Source of the DNA: Stomoxys calcitrans
Taxonomy: Eukaryota > Arthropoda > Insecta > Diptera > Muscidae
Assembly (NCBI RefSeq): GCF_963082655.1
Contig: NC_081554.1
Coordinates: 93,626,245-93,690,244, forward strand
DNA: 64,000 nucleotides
Direction of reading: 5' to 3'
In this document: in pieces, positions 52,761-63,749 of the stretch
Layout of the letters: every line of letters begins with the position of its first letter
Position numbering within the stretch: position 1 is the stretch's first letter
Program-made: the position numbers and the translations under genes
Notes under the pieces: generated by a model
What the model saw: the letters and a program-made list of their open reading frames with translations, nothing else
Database searches by the model: none
Told to the model about the DNA's origin: nothing

Positions 52761-54460
52761 TTTATACCCTACGCCACCACTGTGGTACTGGGTATTATAA
52801 GTTTGTGCATTTGTTTGCAACGCTGAGAAGGAGAAGAGCTAGACCCATTGATAATTATACCGATCGACTCAGAATCAATTTCTGATTCGATTTAGCCATG
52901 TCCGTCTGTGAGTCCATGTATTCTTGTAATCAAAGTGCATTAATCGATCCCCCCACCCCCAAAACCTACCAAATATATGTGTACACCAATCACGACAATC
53001 AAACTTATCTGATGTCCAATTTTCGGACCACACCAACCCCCAAAACACCCCTAAATCGGAAATTTTTACCGACCATGGCAATATGCGACTCAAATGAAAG
53101 GTATTTACGAGTAGAATACGAATGTGATATCCAAATGTGGCACCAAGTTTCTGGGGGTCCTCCCTTTCCCCAAAACAGCTCCCAAACAGGACTTATTTAC
53201 TGACCATGGCGATATGGGGCTTAAATAAAAGGTATTTGAGTGTAGAATACGAATTTGATTTCCAGATGTGGAACCAAGTGTTTGCGGGGCCGCCCATCCC
53301 CGAGAACATCCCCCAAAGAGGACAAATTTACGACCATACCAATATGGGCTCAAATGAAAGGTCTTTGGATGTAAAGCACGAATCCGATCAATATTTGGGA
53401 AAAGTATTTATGGGGCCACCCCACCCCCATAATACCACCCAAATTAGAAGTATTTGCTGACCATTGCAATATGAGGCTCAAATAAAAGGTATTTAAGAGT
53501 AGAACGCGAATCTGATATATATTTTCAAAGCCAAGTCACAAAAACACCCCCCAAAACGGTCATGTTTGCCGACTATGAGAAAATGGGGCTCAAATGAAAT
53601 GTATTTGGGAGTAGACCATGTATCTGATATCAACATTCGGGACCAACTATCTAGGCGACGTTCCACTACCATAACAACCCTCAAATAGGACAGTAGACAC
53701 TCAAGATAGTGGAGCTCGATATTCAAAGTTTTTAGGGCCCATTCCCCAAACCGGAAATATTTGCTGACTTTTGCAATAAGGGGTTTAAATGAATAGTTTT
53801 TGAGATTAGAAAACGAATTTGATATTTAATTTTGAGGCCAATAGCAATATAGGGTTCAAATAAATGAAATATGGATATATGATAATAGAACACATTGCTA
53901 ATATATTTTCAGGGCTTAGTGTTTGGGGGACCACCCCACTCCTCAAAACACCACTAAATCGAGCATATTTACCGACCAAATACAATGTAGGGCTTAAATG
54001 AAAGGTATTGGGGGGTAGAGCAAGAATTGATAGCCACTTTCGGGACCTCAACCCCGAAAACACCCCTAAATCAGACATCATGAGAATATCGGTCAGAAAT
54101 AAAGTCTTTTAAGAATGGAGTACACCTTACATCCAAACTTAAATTCGTAGACCAATAAAGATCATATGGGATTCAGATAACGGCACTTATATTGTTAAAT
54201 TGTTAGTCAAACGATATACTATTTTCGTAGCATGGTATTTCACTAAAAGCTATTTAATTGTCGAAAATAAATATTCAAAGGAAAATTTGGTTCCATATAA
54301 AAGAAAAGAAGGCGCAGCGGTGCTGATGCAGCTAGCACGTATATATTTATATTTTGCCCGAATTTAAAATTGTAGGGCGGAGCCGACTATATAATACCCT
54401 ACACCTAGTAGGGTATTATATAGTCGGCTCCGCCCGACTTTTGCCTTTCCTTACTGGTCT
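52761..54460 (+). repeat. Composite repeat: type B head and tail enclosing type C modules
   Basis: The head (52761-52930) is a standard type B head: TTTATACCCTACGCCACCAC, TGTGGTACTGGGTATTATAA, GGAGAAGAGCTAGACCCATT, GATTTAGCCATGTCCGTCTG. The interior (52945-54130) is type C modules: CTCAAATGAAAGGTATTT, CCCCACCCCCAAAACACC, and TTTACCGACCATGGCAATAT, at intervals of about 120-140 bp. Type B module phrases are absent. The tail is type B again: GTAGGGTATTATATAGTCGG and CTCCGCCCGACTTTTGCC. The tail's terminal 28 bp are also present in inverse just before it. Confidence 0.88.
54375..54435. repeat. Perfect 28-bp palindrome with 5-nt spacer
   Basis: Arms 54375-54402 and 54408-54435 are exact inverse complements, spacer ACCTA. 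The right arm is the normal type B tail (GTAGGGTATTATATAGTCGG onward) and the left arm is its inverted duplicate. No other tail in the window has this. Confidence 0.97.
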
Positions 54461-55290
54461 TAGTTATGCTTTGTGCAAATAGGCTAGGATTTGTGGCAAT
54501 ATATAGAAAGATTTCCATAAGAATTAGTTATCGACTAAGAGGTGATATTGAAATTTAATCGAAAGTATTCGTCAACTAAACATAACCACAGAATATTCCA
54601 TTTCCAAAATAGGTTTGTAATCATTTTCTTACATTGTTGTTTCTTACGCCATTAAATGGTGTTTCTTATTCTTTGATCTGTAGTTTTGCAATTTTTTTTT
54701 CATTTAGCTGAAACGTGAACTTTTTGTGTCTTTTAGCCAATGTCGACAATTTTGGCGGAGTTGTTTTTTGGGCTTTTACACCACCGCTCGCTCTCTCAAC
54801 TGCGATGTCTGTCAGATCAGCATTTTAAGATTTTGTAGTATACTCGTATCTAGGTGTTGGTTTGATATTGTTCGCATAAGATTTGCCAAAATGGTTTTCG
54901 ATTGTGTTTTTTTCACAATATGTTGATGTTGTCTAAAGTTTTGGTGTCATGCCACATAACGAGGTGGGGAGGCTTAAGTTAAGGTGGAAAATATCAATGA
55001 GTTGCATGAACAACCTTCCTTCACTTTATAGTGCTATTGATGCTTCAGTCTTCCCTATTTGCCCACCCATATGTGGTGATTAATTTTTTTTACCTTTCTG
55101 CTTCCTCTTTCATTCTCAAAACATAGCCTAGGCAACGTAAACGTTGTAATGTAATACGCTTAACTCACCAACTCTTAATGGTGGCGTATAGCTTATACAG
55201 CTTGTGTTTATCCATTACTATCTCATCTGCTTTTATAAATACCCATAACATTTCTATTGAGAAGCTTAATTTGTAATAGTGCCTTGTTAA
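54461..55290. other. Unassigned single-copy-looking sequence
   Basis: No transposon phrases. A weak acceptor-like TTTTTGTGTCTTTTAG ends at 54737 followed by a 60-codon open frame with no known motif. Not called as an exon. Confidence 0.35.
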
Positions 55291-55299
55291 ACGCGAGAG

Positions 55300-55560
55300 C
55301 GGACTTTGCTTGTGAACTTTTTACTTAGTTCAAAGAAGCATCTGTTTTAACTCTACTCATTTCGCATGGGAAATGAGCAGTCGGTACCAGACCCATGCTG
55401 ACCTGACCCAGCTTCAATGTCTCGATAAGACCGTAAAGAAGCGGGCGAACTAGAGCTCTACGTCTACGTAAACTCAGCTCAGAACGGAGGGTATGGTCAA
55501 CTCCCTCCTTCTTCCCCACTTCCTTACAGCTACGGCAGTTGCCGTTATATGGGAGTTTAT
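55300..55560 (-). pseudogene. Possible LINE C-terminal fragment
   Basis: Minus strand: GNCRSCKEVGKKEGVDHTLR, SELSLRRRRALVRPLLYGLI. The C-x2-C...E..GV.H.L...L..RR pattern recalls the C-terminal zinc region of LOA/I-type LINEs. Only one short block is present and the match is weak. Confidence 0.3.
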
Positions 55561-55743
55561 TGCTGTATGGTGCCTTTATGAAAGATTTTTTGATATACCA
55601 AATGTTTTTTTTTGTTTTTTTCGTCTAATACCCCATAAAGTATATATATTCTTGATCGTCATGGCATTCTAAGTCGATCTAGCCATGTCCTTCCGTCCGT
55701 CTGTCGAAAGCACGCTTACTTTCGAAGAGTAAAGCTAGGCGCT

Positions 55744-56075
55744 GGCTGGAGGCCACCGTAGCGCAGAGGTTAGCATGTTCGCCTATGACGCTGATTGTCT
55801 GGCTTCGAATCCTGGTGCCCACATTATGCGAATTTTCCGCTGTGGTTATCTCCTCCTAATGCTGGCGACATTTGGGAGGTACTGTACCATTTGGTATGGC
55901 AGCCGTGTAAAAATTTCTCCACAAAGAGGTGTCGCACTGCGCCACGCCGCTCGGACATAAAAAGGAGACCCCTTATCATTGAGCTTAAACTTGAATCGGA
56001 CAGCACTCATTGATATGTGAGAACTTTTCCCCTGTTCCTTAATGGAATGTTCATCGGCAAATTTGCCATTTGAAA
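55744..56075 (+). mobile_element. tRNA-derived SINE family 1 inside type A repeat
   Basis: Head GGAGGCCACCGTAGCGCAGA (box A TAGCGCAGAGG) and box B variant GCTTCGAATCC, then body GCTGGCGACATTTGGGAGGT, GCCACGCCGCTCGGACAT, and GAATGTTCATCGGCAAATTT. Host phrase GGCGCT appears on both sides as a likely partial target duplication. Confidence 0.88.
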
Positions 56076-56151
56076 AACTTGGCGCTTGAAGTTTTGCACC
56101 AATACTTTTTATCAGTGTAGGTCGGATGGGATTGTAAATGGGTGATATCGG

Positions 56152-56438
56152 CCCGTAGCGCAGAGGTTAGCATGTCCGCCTATGACGTTGAACGCTTGGG
56201 TTCGAAGTTGGTGTTCCCCTCCTAATGCTGGCGACATTTGTGAGGTACTATGCCATGTAAAACTTCACTCCAAAGAGGTGTCGTACTGCGGCACGCCGTT
56301 CGGACTCGGCTGTAAAAAGAAGGTCCCTTATCATTGAGCTTAAATTTGAATCGGACTGCACTCATTGATATGAGAGAAGTTTGCCCCTGTATCTTAGCGG
56401 AATGTTCATGGCCAATATTTGCAAAAAAATTTGCAATT
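56152..56438 (+). mobile_element. tRNA-derived SINE family 1 with 9-bp target duplication
   Basis: Starts CCCGTAGCGCAGAGGTTAGC, with box B GGTTCGAAGTT degraded. The head/body junction is shortened. The body is CTAATGCTGGCGACATTTGT, GGCACGCCGTTCGGACTCGG, and GAATGTTCATGGCCAATATT. TGATATCGG (56143-56151) and TGATACCGG (56439-56447) flank it, restoring the type A host sequence when it is removed. Confidence 0.9.
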
Positions 56439-57199
56439 TGATACCGGTCCATATTTTGACATAGCAGCCATATAAAACGAATTTGAGTCTTGACTTCTTG
56501 AACCGCCAGAGGGCGCAATACTTATCCGATTTGGCTGAAATGCATCATGTGTGTTATTATGGATTCCAACAACTGTGCTAAGTATAGTTTAAATCGGTTC
56601 ATAGCCTGATATAGCTGCCATATAAGCCGATCTTGGATCTTGATTTCCAGAGCCACTAGAGGGCACAATTCGCATCCGATTTTGCTGAAGTTTAGCATGA
56701 TGTTTTTTGTTATGATTTCCAACCACTGTGCTAAGTATGGTTCAAATCGGCTGTCATATTAACCGATCGGGGATCTTGACTTCTGAAGGGCGTAATTCTT
56801 ATCCGATTTGGCTGAAATTATGTACAACGAGTTCTCCCATGACCTTCAACATACGTGTCTAATATGGCCTGAATCGATCTATAGCCTGAGACAACTCCCA
56901 TATAAACCGATCTCCCGACTATGCTTCCTGAGCCCCTACAAGGCGCAATTTTTATCCGAATGGATGACTTCTACTATGGTCTTCAACATTCAACTCATTT
57001 ATGGTCCGAATCGGACTAACAGCAAAACAATTATTATCCATTATTCATTGTTTGCATAAAAAGACATAACGTCCAAAGAACTCGACAAATGCGATCCATG
57101 GTGAAGGGTTTATAAGATTCGCCCCGGCCGAAATTTGCAAAACAAATAAAACTTGTTTTTTTTTAATCATTCTTAAGTCTACATAATAAATATATATAA

Positions 57200-59760
57200 A
57201 TATACACAAATTTTAGATTCAAAACAAATAAAACTATGTATTAAGTGAAGTGTTAACCTTCTTTTAACAGAATCACGTTTTTCAGAGAAATCGATGAGGC
57301 TATAGAATTTATTAAATTCCAAAAAGAGGCGGTGTAAAGGGTCGTTGTTTGCATAGTTTGATGTTAAATAATTTATTTGAAACAGCTTATTGTTACGGAA
57401 AAGTTAAATTAAATCGGAGCTTATATTGCCTTCGATAATATTGTGAAGGAAAGTAATATTTAGCATTATTCGTCGGCTATTTAATGTTAGTGATTTAATT
57501 GAGTTTAGTCTGAATTCATACGATTGAAAAACAGACCCTGAGGATCCCACCCCTTGAAACGAAATTAAAGAAATTGTTTCGGAACAGACTCAAGCGCATT
57601 TAAATGAATGGAATATGCTGGATCCCATATAATGGACCCATATTCCACAGTAGAACGGACAAAAGAAAAATATATTATTGTTGCGTTACTAAGGGATGTA
57701 AAAATTCCTTACTCCAACGCTTCAAATATCCCAGATTTCAATAAGCTTCATTCGTAATTAAAAAAAAAGTGTTTCCTGAAATCTAACCTGTTATCCAATA
57801 GGATCAGCAAATCATGAATAGAGTCCACATACTCCACCATACAATCTTTCAAATAATGACTTGTATCAATCTTCCTTAGCCGAAAGATCGATGTTTGGTA
57901 ATCTTTCAAAGTTCTAAGTTCTAATAAGTTAGTATTGCACCATTTACAATATAACATCTTTTAAGATGAGATGGCAGTAAATACAGGTTTTCTACCTCAT
58001 CAAAAAGATGCAAAAATTTAACATAATCTGCATACATTAGAATCTTTGATGGAAATATCACATTAAGCAGGTCATCTATAAACAAGGTGAATAACATCGG
58101 TCCGAGATGAATTCCTTGAGAAACATTGGATATCACAATTATTTTGTCAGAAATAACATTTCCTACCTTCACCATTTGAGCTGTGCCAGTAAGATATAAT
58201 CTTATCTTGTTCAAGAATGCGCTGGAGAAGCCTATAAGAAACAACTTCAACATAATTAGTCCGCGATTGACCTTATCGAAGGCTTAACTAAGGTCTTTGT
58301 AAATACAGCCAGTTTGATATCGTCTTCTAAACCCCTCATTCACAATCGTAGTTAATTCTAAAAGATTCGTTACTGTAGACCGATGTTTCCGGAAGCCATG
58401 TTGAAATTCTCAAAAATAGGTGAAATAATTTAGGAATTGTATTAAATTAGCGATTCCCCTATATATCGAAGCTTCAATTCTACTACCCGTCTTAAATAAA
58501 GGTATAATAAAAGATTATTTCCATATTGGTGGTAAATAGCCTGTATCCACAGACTTAATAAACTACAAAGAGAGGAAGAGCAAAATTCTCAGCGCAGTAT
58601 TTAAAGGGATTCCATTCGGACCTGGGACCGTTATCTCGTTTAGGCATTTTAAATTGGCCAACACTATTGGAACATCCAATAATGGAACATTATTGGTCGA
58701 GAATTCTTTAATATGGCAGGGATATTGGAAACTAGAATCATATACTCTATCAGAGTAAAGATAAAATGACGCAAATATATTGGAAATCCCAGTGTCATCA
58801 TCTACCACATCTGATCCAAAATGTAAGCTCTTTGGATAATCGCTAGATCGACGCTTAGATTTTATGAATCCATAAAAACATATCGGGTTGAACAAAATTC
58901 ATTCTTCGTTCTCGATATGTAGCCGTGATATTATTGATTTAAGATATTGTATCCTGACCTTGTTACGGAATAATTTACAAAGACCAAAGAAGAACCAATC
59001 TTTTTAAACTTATTTTAAAGCTTATTCTTTCTATTCTTTAATCTTGATGAAGCAGCCGAATTTCACGGGAGACTAGCATATTACATATAATCATCATCAG
59101 AATAGAACATATCAATCGTTTCATCTAATGAGTCTAATGATTCAAGTATAGACCAATCAAACGAACATAAAAAAATTAATTCATTTTATTATAGTCTGTT
59201 TTGGAGAAACAATACCTAGCTTCCTCCAAATAAGAATTAGCAGAGTCACTAGATCAGGACAATAAGGGAAATGGCATTCTTATGGTTGCATGATATTTAT
59301 TCTCAGGGTGGACTAAAGGATCACATGCAAAAACCAAAATATCGTGAGGGTGACAAGGTCAAGAATGTCAAATAATGAGCCTATACATTGATTAGTGCTT
59401 TCACTGATTGCAGTACGTCTGGACTACAAGTCCAATTACAATAATATTTGGCAAATTAAAGTATCGAAGAACAATTAAAATATCGTTAAATTTTGCTGAT
59501 TCAAATGCACTTAAAATAGACGACGTGTGCTTGATATGATACGAGTATATATCAATCATCATGTAAGCAATATCAACACTCGTATGTACCAACTAGACAT
59601 ACGAACACTTTGTAAAAAGTGTGAAATTCTTAAGAAAAATTTTAAAAGGGAATATTTCAGTACCAAGCGGCAAGAGAAGAGGAATTTCTTCTGCTCTAAA
59701 TGGAGAAGCTACAGCTATAACTACTCCGCCACCTCTACTTTTGGAAACTGTTGACATACA
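57200..59760 (-). mobile_element. CR1/jockey-group non-LTR retrotransposon relic, 5'-truncated
   Basis: Minus strand in order: endonuclease at 59750-59400 (SRGGGVVIAVASPF, then FNDILIVLRYFNLPNII, where the usual GDFN is RYFN). Linker and RT entry at 58895-58560 (FYGFIKSKRRSSDYPKSLHF, SNIFASFYLYSDRVYDSS, VPGPNGIPLN). RT core at 58253-57960 (VSQGIHLGPMLFTLFIDDLL and ILMYADYVKFL, where the catalytic YADD is YADY). C-terminal part at 57950-57300 (FVRSTVEYGSIIWDPAYS). Many stops and frameshifts occur. It abuts the 3' tail of the jockey copy at 59765. It is AT-richer than the other LINEs and probably the oldest. Confidence 0.8.
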
Positions 59761-59870
59761 ATTTTTGTTATTGTAGCAGTGTGTTGTGTGCTATCCTTCG
59801 TCTGCTTGGTTCTGTTGAATATGTAGAACCAGAAACTCTGCTCTGCTCTGGGTGTGTCCAGAGGGAACTG

Positions 59871-60903
59871 GCAGAATGACCCAACATAAAATTGTTGTAT
59901 ATCTCGGAAACTGTGAGTGCTAGGTAGACAAAACGAGTATGGAATTGTAGATATTATTATTGACTTTCAAGCGAATCAATCCGATTGCGAATCGGTTTAG
60001 TCGTTTCCGAGAAAAACGGAAATTACATATTCCATCCGCACAAGTCACTTCCAGAATGACCCAACATAAAATTATTCTATATCTCAGAAACTGTGAGTGC
60101 TAGGTAGACAAAACGAGTATGGAATTGTAGATATTATTATTGGCTTTTAAGCGAATCAATCCGATTGCTAATCGGTTAAGTCGTTTCCGAGAAACACGAA
60201 AATTACATATTCCATCTGCACTAGTCACTTCCAGAATGACCCAACATAAAATTATTCTATATCTCGGAAACTGTGAGTGCTAGGTACACAGAGCAAGGAT
60301 GGAATTGTAGATATTAGTATTGGCTTCCAAACGAATTAATCCGATTGCTAATCGGTTAAGTCGTTTCCGAGAAACACGAAAATTACATATTCCATCTGCA
60401 CCAGTCACTTCCAGAATGACCCAACATAAAATTATTCTATATCTCGGAAACTGTGAGTGCTAGGTAGACAGAGCAAGGATGGAATTGTAGATATTATTAT
60501 TGGCTTTCAAACGAATCAATCCGATTGCAAATCGTTCAAGTCGTTTCCGAGAAACACGAAAATTACATATTCCATCCGCACAAGTCACTTCCAGAATGAC
60601 CCAACATAAAATTATTCTATATCTCGGAAACTGTGAGTGCTAGATAGACAAAACAAGTATGGAATTGTAGATATTATTATTGCCTTTCAAACGAATCAAT
60701 CCGATTGCGAATCGGTTAAGTCGTTTCCGAGAAACACGAAAATTACATTTTCCATCTGCACCAGTCACTTTCAAAATGACCCAACATAAAATTATTCTAT
60801 ATCTCGGAAACTGTGAGTGCTAGGTAGACAAAACGAGTATGAATTGTAGATATTATTATTGGCTTTCAAACGAATCAATCCGATTGCGAATCGGTTAAGT
60901 CGA
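59871..60903. repeat. 180-bp satellite array, 5.7 units, inside the jockey copy
   Basis: Units start at 59871, 60051, 60231, 60411, 60591 and 60771, exactly 180 bp apart, each beginning CCAGAATGACCCAACATAAA or a close variant. The last unit has one deletion and stops after TAAGTCG. Units differ by only a few per cent. Each holds CTCGGAAAC and its inverse GTTTCCGAG, a potential hairpin. The right junction shares AGTCG with the jockey sequence. Confidence 0.97.
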
Positions 60904-61500
60904 GTGGGTCAGGCTGGGCAGTTAAACAGATCACGTGTGTCGTGTAGTCCCTGATCACAGTCGGGACACACATCCTGGACGTTGGCATCAATCCTTACTC
61001 TGTAGGAGTTGAGGCGGCTTCATCTGCCGGATCGTAATTGAGCCAGAACTACTTTGACTTAATTAGAGATTCGGTCCGAGATTAGAGAGATCTCTCTTGT
61101 AGATGATGAAGATTCGCCTTAAGTCTTCTGGGGGTCGATACCTGTCCACAAGATGATGATCTGGATGGTCCCTGCGATAACAGCTCAGAAGCTTTTGCTT
61201 AAAGAGCAGGTAGTTATGTCTTCGCACGGATAGGGTGTTTGTATACTGATGGGGGTGGTCAACATGAGAACTGAGGAGACAGCCCAGATGTCAACAATGG
61301 GTGAGGGCCTGATGCCATGATCGTACAATCGTCCGCATATGATACGAGATATCACACCGGCTTGGGAACTCCGTGTTTGACTCTACGGTATTTTGACGTC
61401 TTATCTCTAAATTCCACAAACGACTGACGACCACACAGATAATTCTTGACCCAGGGTTACAGGACTGGCTGGAGCGACGAGTCGGCGATATCCTCAAATA

Positions 61501-62416
61501 TTGGGTTGCCTAAAAAGTAATTGCAGATTTTTTAAAAGAAAGTAAATGCATTTTTAATAAAACTTAGAATGAACTTTAATCAAATATATAATTGCCATTT
61601 TGTTCGATAACCTTTTGCCATCTTCCTGGCAAATTTAGTATTCCACGCTCATAGAACTTCTGGCCTTTATCTGCAAAAAACTGAACCAAGTGCGATTTTA
61701 TAGCCTCATCATTGCCGAAAGTTTTACCATTTAAGGAGTTCTGCAAAGATCGAAATAAATGGTAGTCTGATGGTGCAAGGTCAGGGCTATATGGTGGATG
61801 CATCAAAATGCATTCCCAGCCAAGCTCACTCAGTTTTTGGCGAGTGACCAAAGATGTGTGCGGTCTATCGTTGTCCTGGTGGAATATGACACCTTTACGA
61901 TTGACCAATTCTGGTCGCTTCTCCTTGATGGCTGTATTCAATTTGTCCAATTGTTGACAGTAAACATATACCACACCCTTCCAATCCCACCAAACAGACA
62001 GCATAACCTTCTTTTGGTGGATATCAGCCTTTGAAGTGGTTTGAGCTGGTTCACCATGCTTGGACCATGATCGTTTTCGACTAACGTTGTTCAAAACAAT
62101 CCATTTTTCATCTCCAGTTATGATTCGTTTTAAAAACGGATCGAATTCATTGCGTTTAAGCTGCATATCACAAGCGTTGATTCGGTTTGTTAAATGAATT
62201 TCTTTCAATACACGCGGTACACATATTAAAATTGACGCCAAACAAACAAATGTAAACAAAATTTCGCGCACTTTTTTTCTAAAGCAAGCTAAAAGTAACA
62301 GCTGATAATTGACAGAAGAAAGAATGCAATTACAGAGTCACAAGCCGTTGAAAAAATTTGTCAACGCCGACTATTTTACTACTATATTACCGACAATTAC
62401 TTTTTGGGCAACCCAA
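61501..62416 (-). mobile_element. Mariner element, 916 bp, internally deleted
   Basis: Inverted ends TTGGGTTGCCTAAAAAGTAA (61501) and AATTACTTTTTGGGCAACCC (to 62416) flanked by TA (61499-61500, 62417-62418). Full-length mariners are about 1.3 kb, so about 0.4 kb is missing, mostly the N-terminal part of the transposase gene. The ends and subterminal sequence match the two MITEs at 10084 and 31206. Confidence 0.93.
61576..62271 (-). CDS. Mariner transposase, N-terminally truncated (231 aa, catalytic part)
   Basis: The C-terminal catalytic two-thirds of a mariner transposase, the enzyme that cuts and pastes the element at TA sites. The DDD triad is readable: ITGDEKWI (first Asp, about residue 53), FHQDNDRPHTS (second Asp), then MHPPYSPDLAPSDYHLF (third Asp), with the WWDWKGVV motif between. 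Full transposases are about 345 aa; the N-terminal DNA-binding helix-turn-helix half is missing and residues 1-25 come from elsewhere. VVYVYCQQL suggests an additional in-frame loss of about a dozen codons after WKGVV, and the usual DNARPH is DNDRPH. It is open without stops but unlikely to bind its ends. The start at 62271 is only the first ATG. Confidence 0.88.
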   Translation of the reverse strand: MREILFTFVCLASILICVPRVLKEIHLTNRINACDMQLKRNEFDPFLKRIITGDEKWIVLNNVSRKRSWSKHGEPAQTTSKADIHQKKVMLSVWWDWKGVVYVYCQQLDKLNTAIKEKRPELVNRKGVIFHQDNDRPHTSLVTRQKLSELGWECILMHPPYSPDLAPSDYHLFRSLQNSLNGKTFGNDEAIKSHLVQFFADKGQKFYERGILNLPGRWQKVIEQNGNYIFD

Positions 62417-63749
62417 TAGTTTGGCATGACTAACTGTGCCGAATGCTTTTTGATAGGGCAGTGCCACGAGAACTGTGCTAGGACATGGAAAATGTGTACG
62501 GTGATGGTAAGCAAAGCAGTTTTTGTGCTATGCAGTACTTCAAATCCATGCTAATGCTCGGCGAATGAAAATTCTCCAATGAGACCTCAAGCGTCTTGGC
62601 TACTGGTGAGGGAAGGGAGATCGGCCTATACGAAACCCGCGTCCTTTCCACGCTTTAGTAGCGAGATCACTTTGCTCATATTCCCGACATCGGGTACTAA
62701 AGAGTGTTCAAAGACAGATTGAGGACAGTTGTAAGGTACTCGACTCCAGGTAGATCACCCAATGACTTGGATGGCATGGCGCCACGGATGGCATTTGTAA
62801 CTTCGTCCACGGTAAATTGTGATAGCTTCCAATCGATACGACGAATGATTCTCCTGTTTGCCCTGTCACTCTCAGGATATTCAATAAATTGACGGTTGAA
62901 CAACCTGGCGCATCTTTTAGGGTCAGTCACAGTTACGTCGCCAAATGCGACTGAGATCTTGTCATTCCTTCTTCCTGCAACTTAACAGTAGACCTCAGGA
63001 AATAAGGCCACACCTTTGGCTGCATTAATGATGTCTCAAAATTTCCTATCTGCAACTAGGACATATGAGGGGGATGCCAATTCACTGAAGCAGCGATTGG
63101 TGTACTCTCTGAAGTCGATCCAATCGGGTTACTTCTGATTGATACGTCCACCGCTCAGAGGTTAGGAAGGGGGTTCTCGGTTGTTGGTGTGTAGTATGGG
63201 GACGTGGTTTGATCCCAAAGGAACGACGGCTTGCAAGGACACGTCGCTTAGAAGATCAACGGACGCAATGGAAATATCTGGCGACATCCCCATTCACCGT
63301 ATAGAACGTGTAGTCTTCAATCTGCTCTGCCAAAGCTATGTCCCTCTGTTCGTTACCTAGGGAAGAATCCCATGAAACGTGATGCACATTTAAGACTCCA
63401 AGAACCTGGCGATTATGTCCAGAGAGTAGGCCACTAATCTAAACTTGACCATAAACTGGGACACAACTTACCGGCGGTAGTGACGCAAGACCAGAAACAG
63501 GTCGGAAGTGCACCCACTCCATGGACCTATTGCACCTCACTGACACCGACCGATGATGAAGGCGATTCTGCAAACCGAACAATGCTATATATATGGTGGC
63601 CGTCTGGTGTATGGTAATTCAAAAATCTTCTAGTCTTCAAAATTCGACCAGATTCAAACGATGGCTTGTTAGTGCATTACATCCGCAGTGACAATGACAC
63701 CACCCGAAGCACCTAATTAAAAGCTACATTTGGTGGCCCTGAAGATAGG

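Larger units (their letters stand above)
55618..57157 (+). repeat. Type A modular repeat carrying two SINE insertions
   Basis: The head remnant TAATACCCCATAAAGTATAT and ATCTAGCCATGTCCTTCCGT is followed by CGAAAGCACGCTTACTTTCG. The sequence AAAGCTAGGCGCTGGC is broken by a SINE (55744-56075), continues GGCGCTTGAAGTTTTGCACC, is broken by a second SINE (56152-56438), then resumes with ACCGGTCCATATTTTGACAT and about four modules. Tail CATGGTGAAGGGTTTATAAG, CGCCCCGGCCGAAATTTGC. Confidence 0.88.
59765..63570 (-). mobile_element. Jockey-type LINE copy interrupted by a satellite array and a mariner
   Basis: Minus strand, 63570 to 59765. Zinc-finger-like remnant (LQNRLHHRSVSVRCNRSMEW, about 63540). 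Endonuclease remnant with the catalytic Asp lost (VLGVLNVHHVSW, about 63400). RT entry at 62930-62640 (TDPKRCARLFNRQFIEYPES, VEYLTTVLNLSLNTL). Mariner insertion 61501-62416. RT remnant at 61500-61290. C-terminal zinc region 61030-60904. Satellite insertion 59871-60903. Then the 3' end ACAGAACCAAGCAGACGAAG and ACACACTGCTACAATAACAA. Order and sequence follow the better copy at 38745-40925. Disabled by many stops. Confidence 0.88.

Noticed and set aside
59871..60903. CRISPR-like array
   Set aside because: Units are 180 bp and repeat throughout with no unique spacers, in a fly genome. It is a satellite array.
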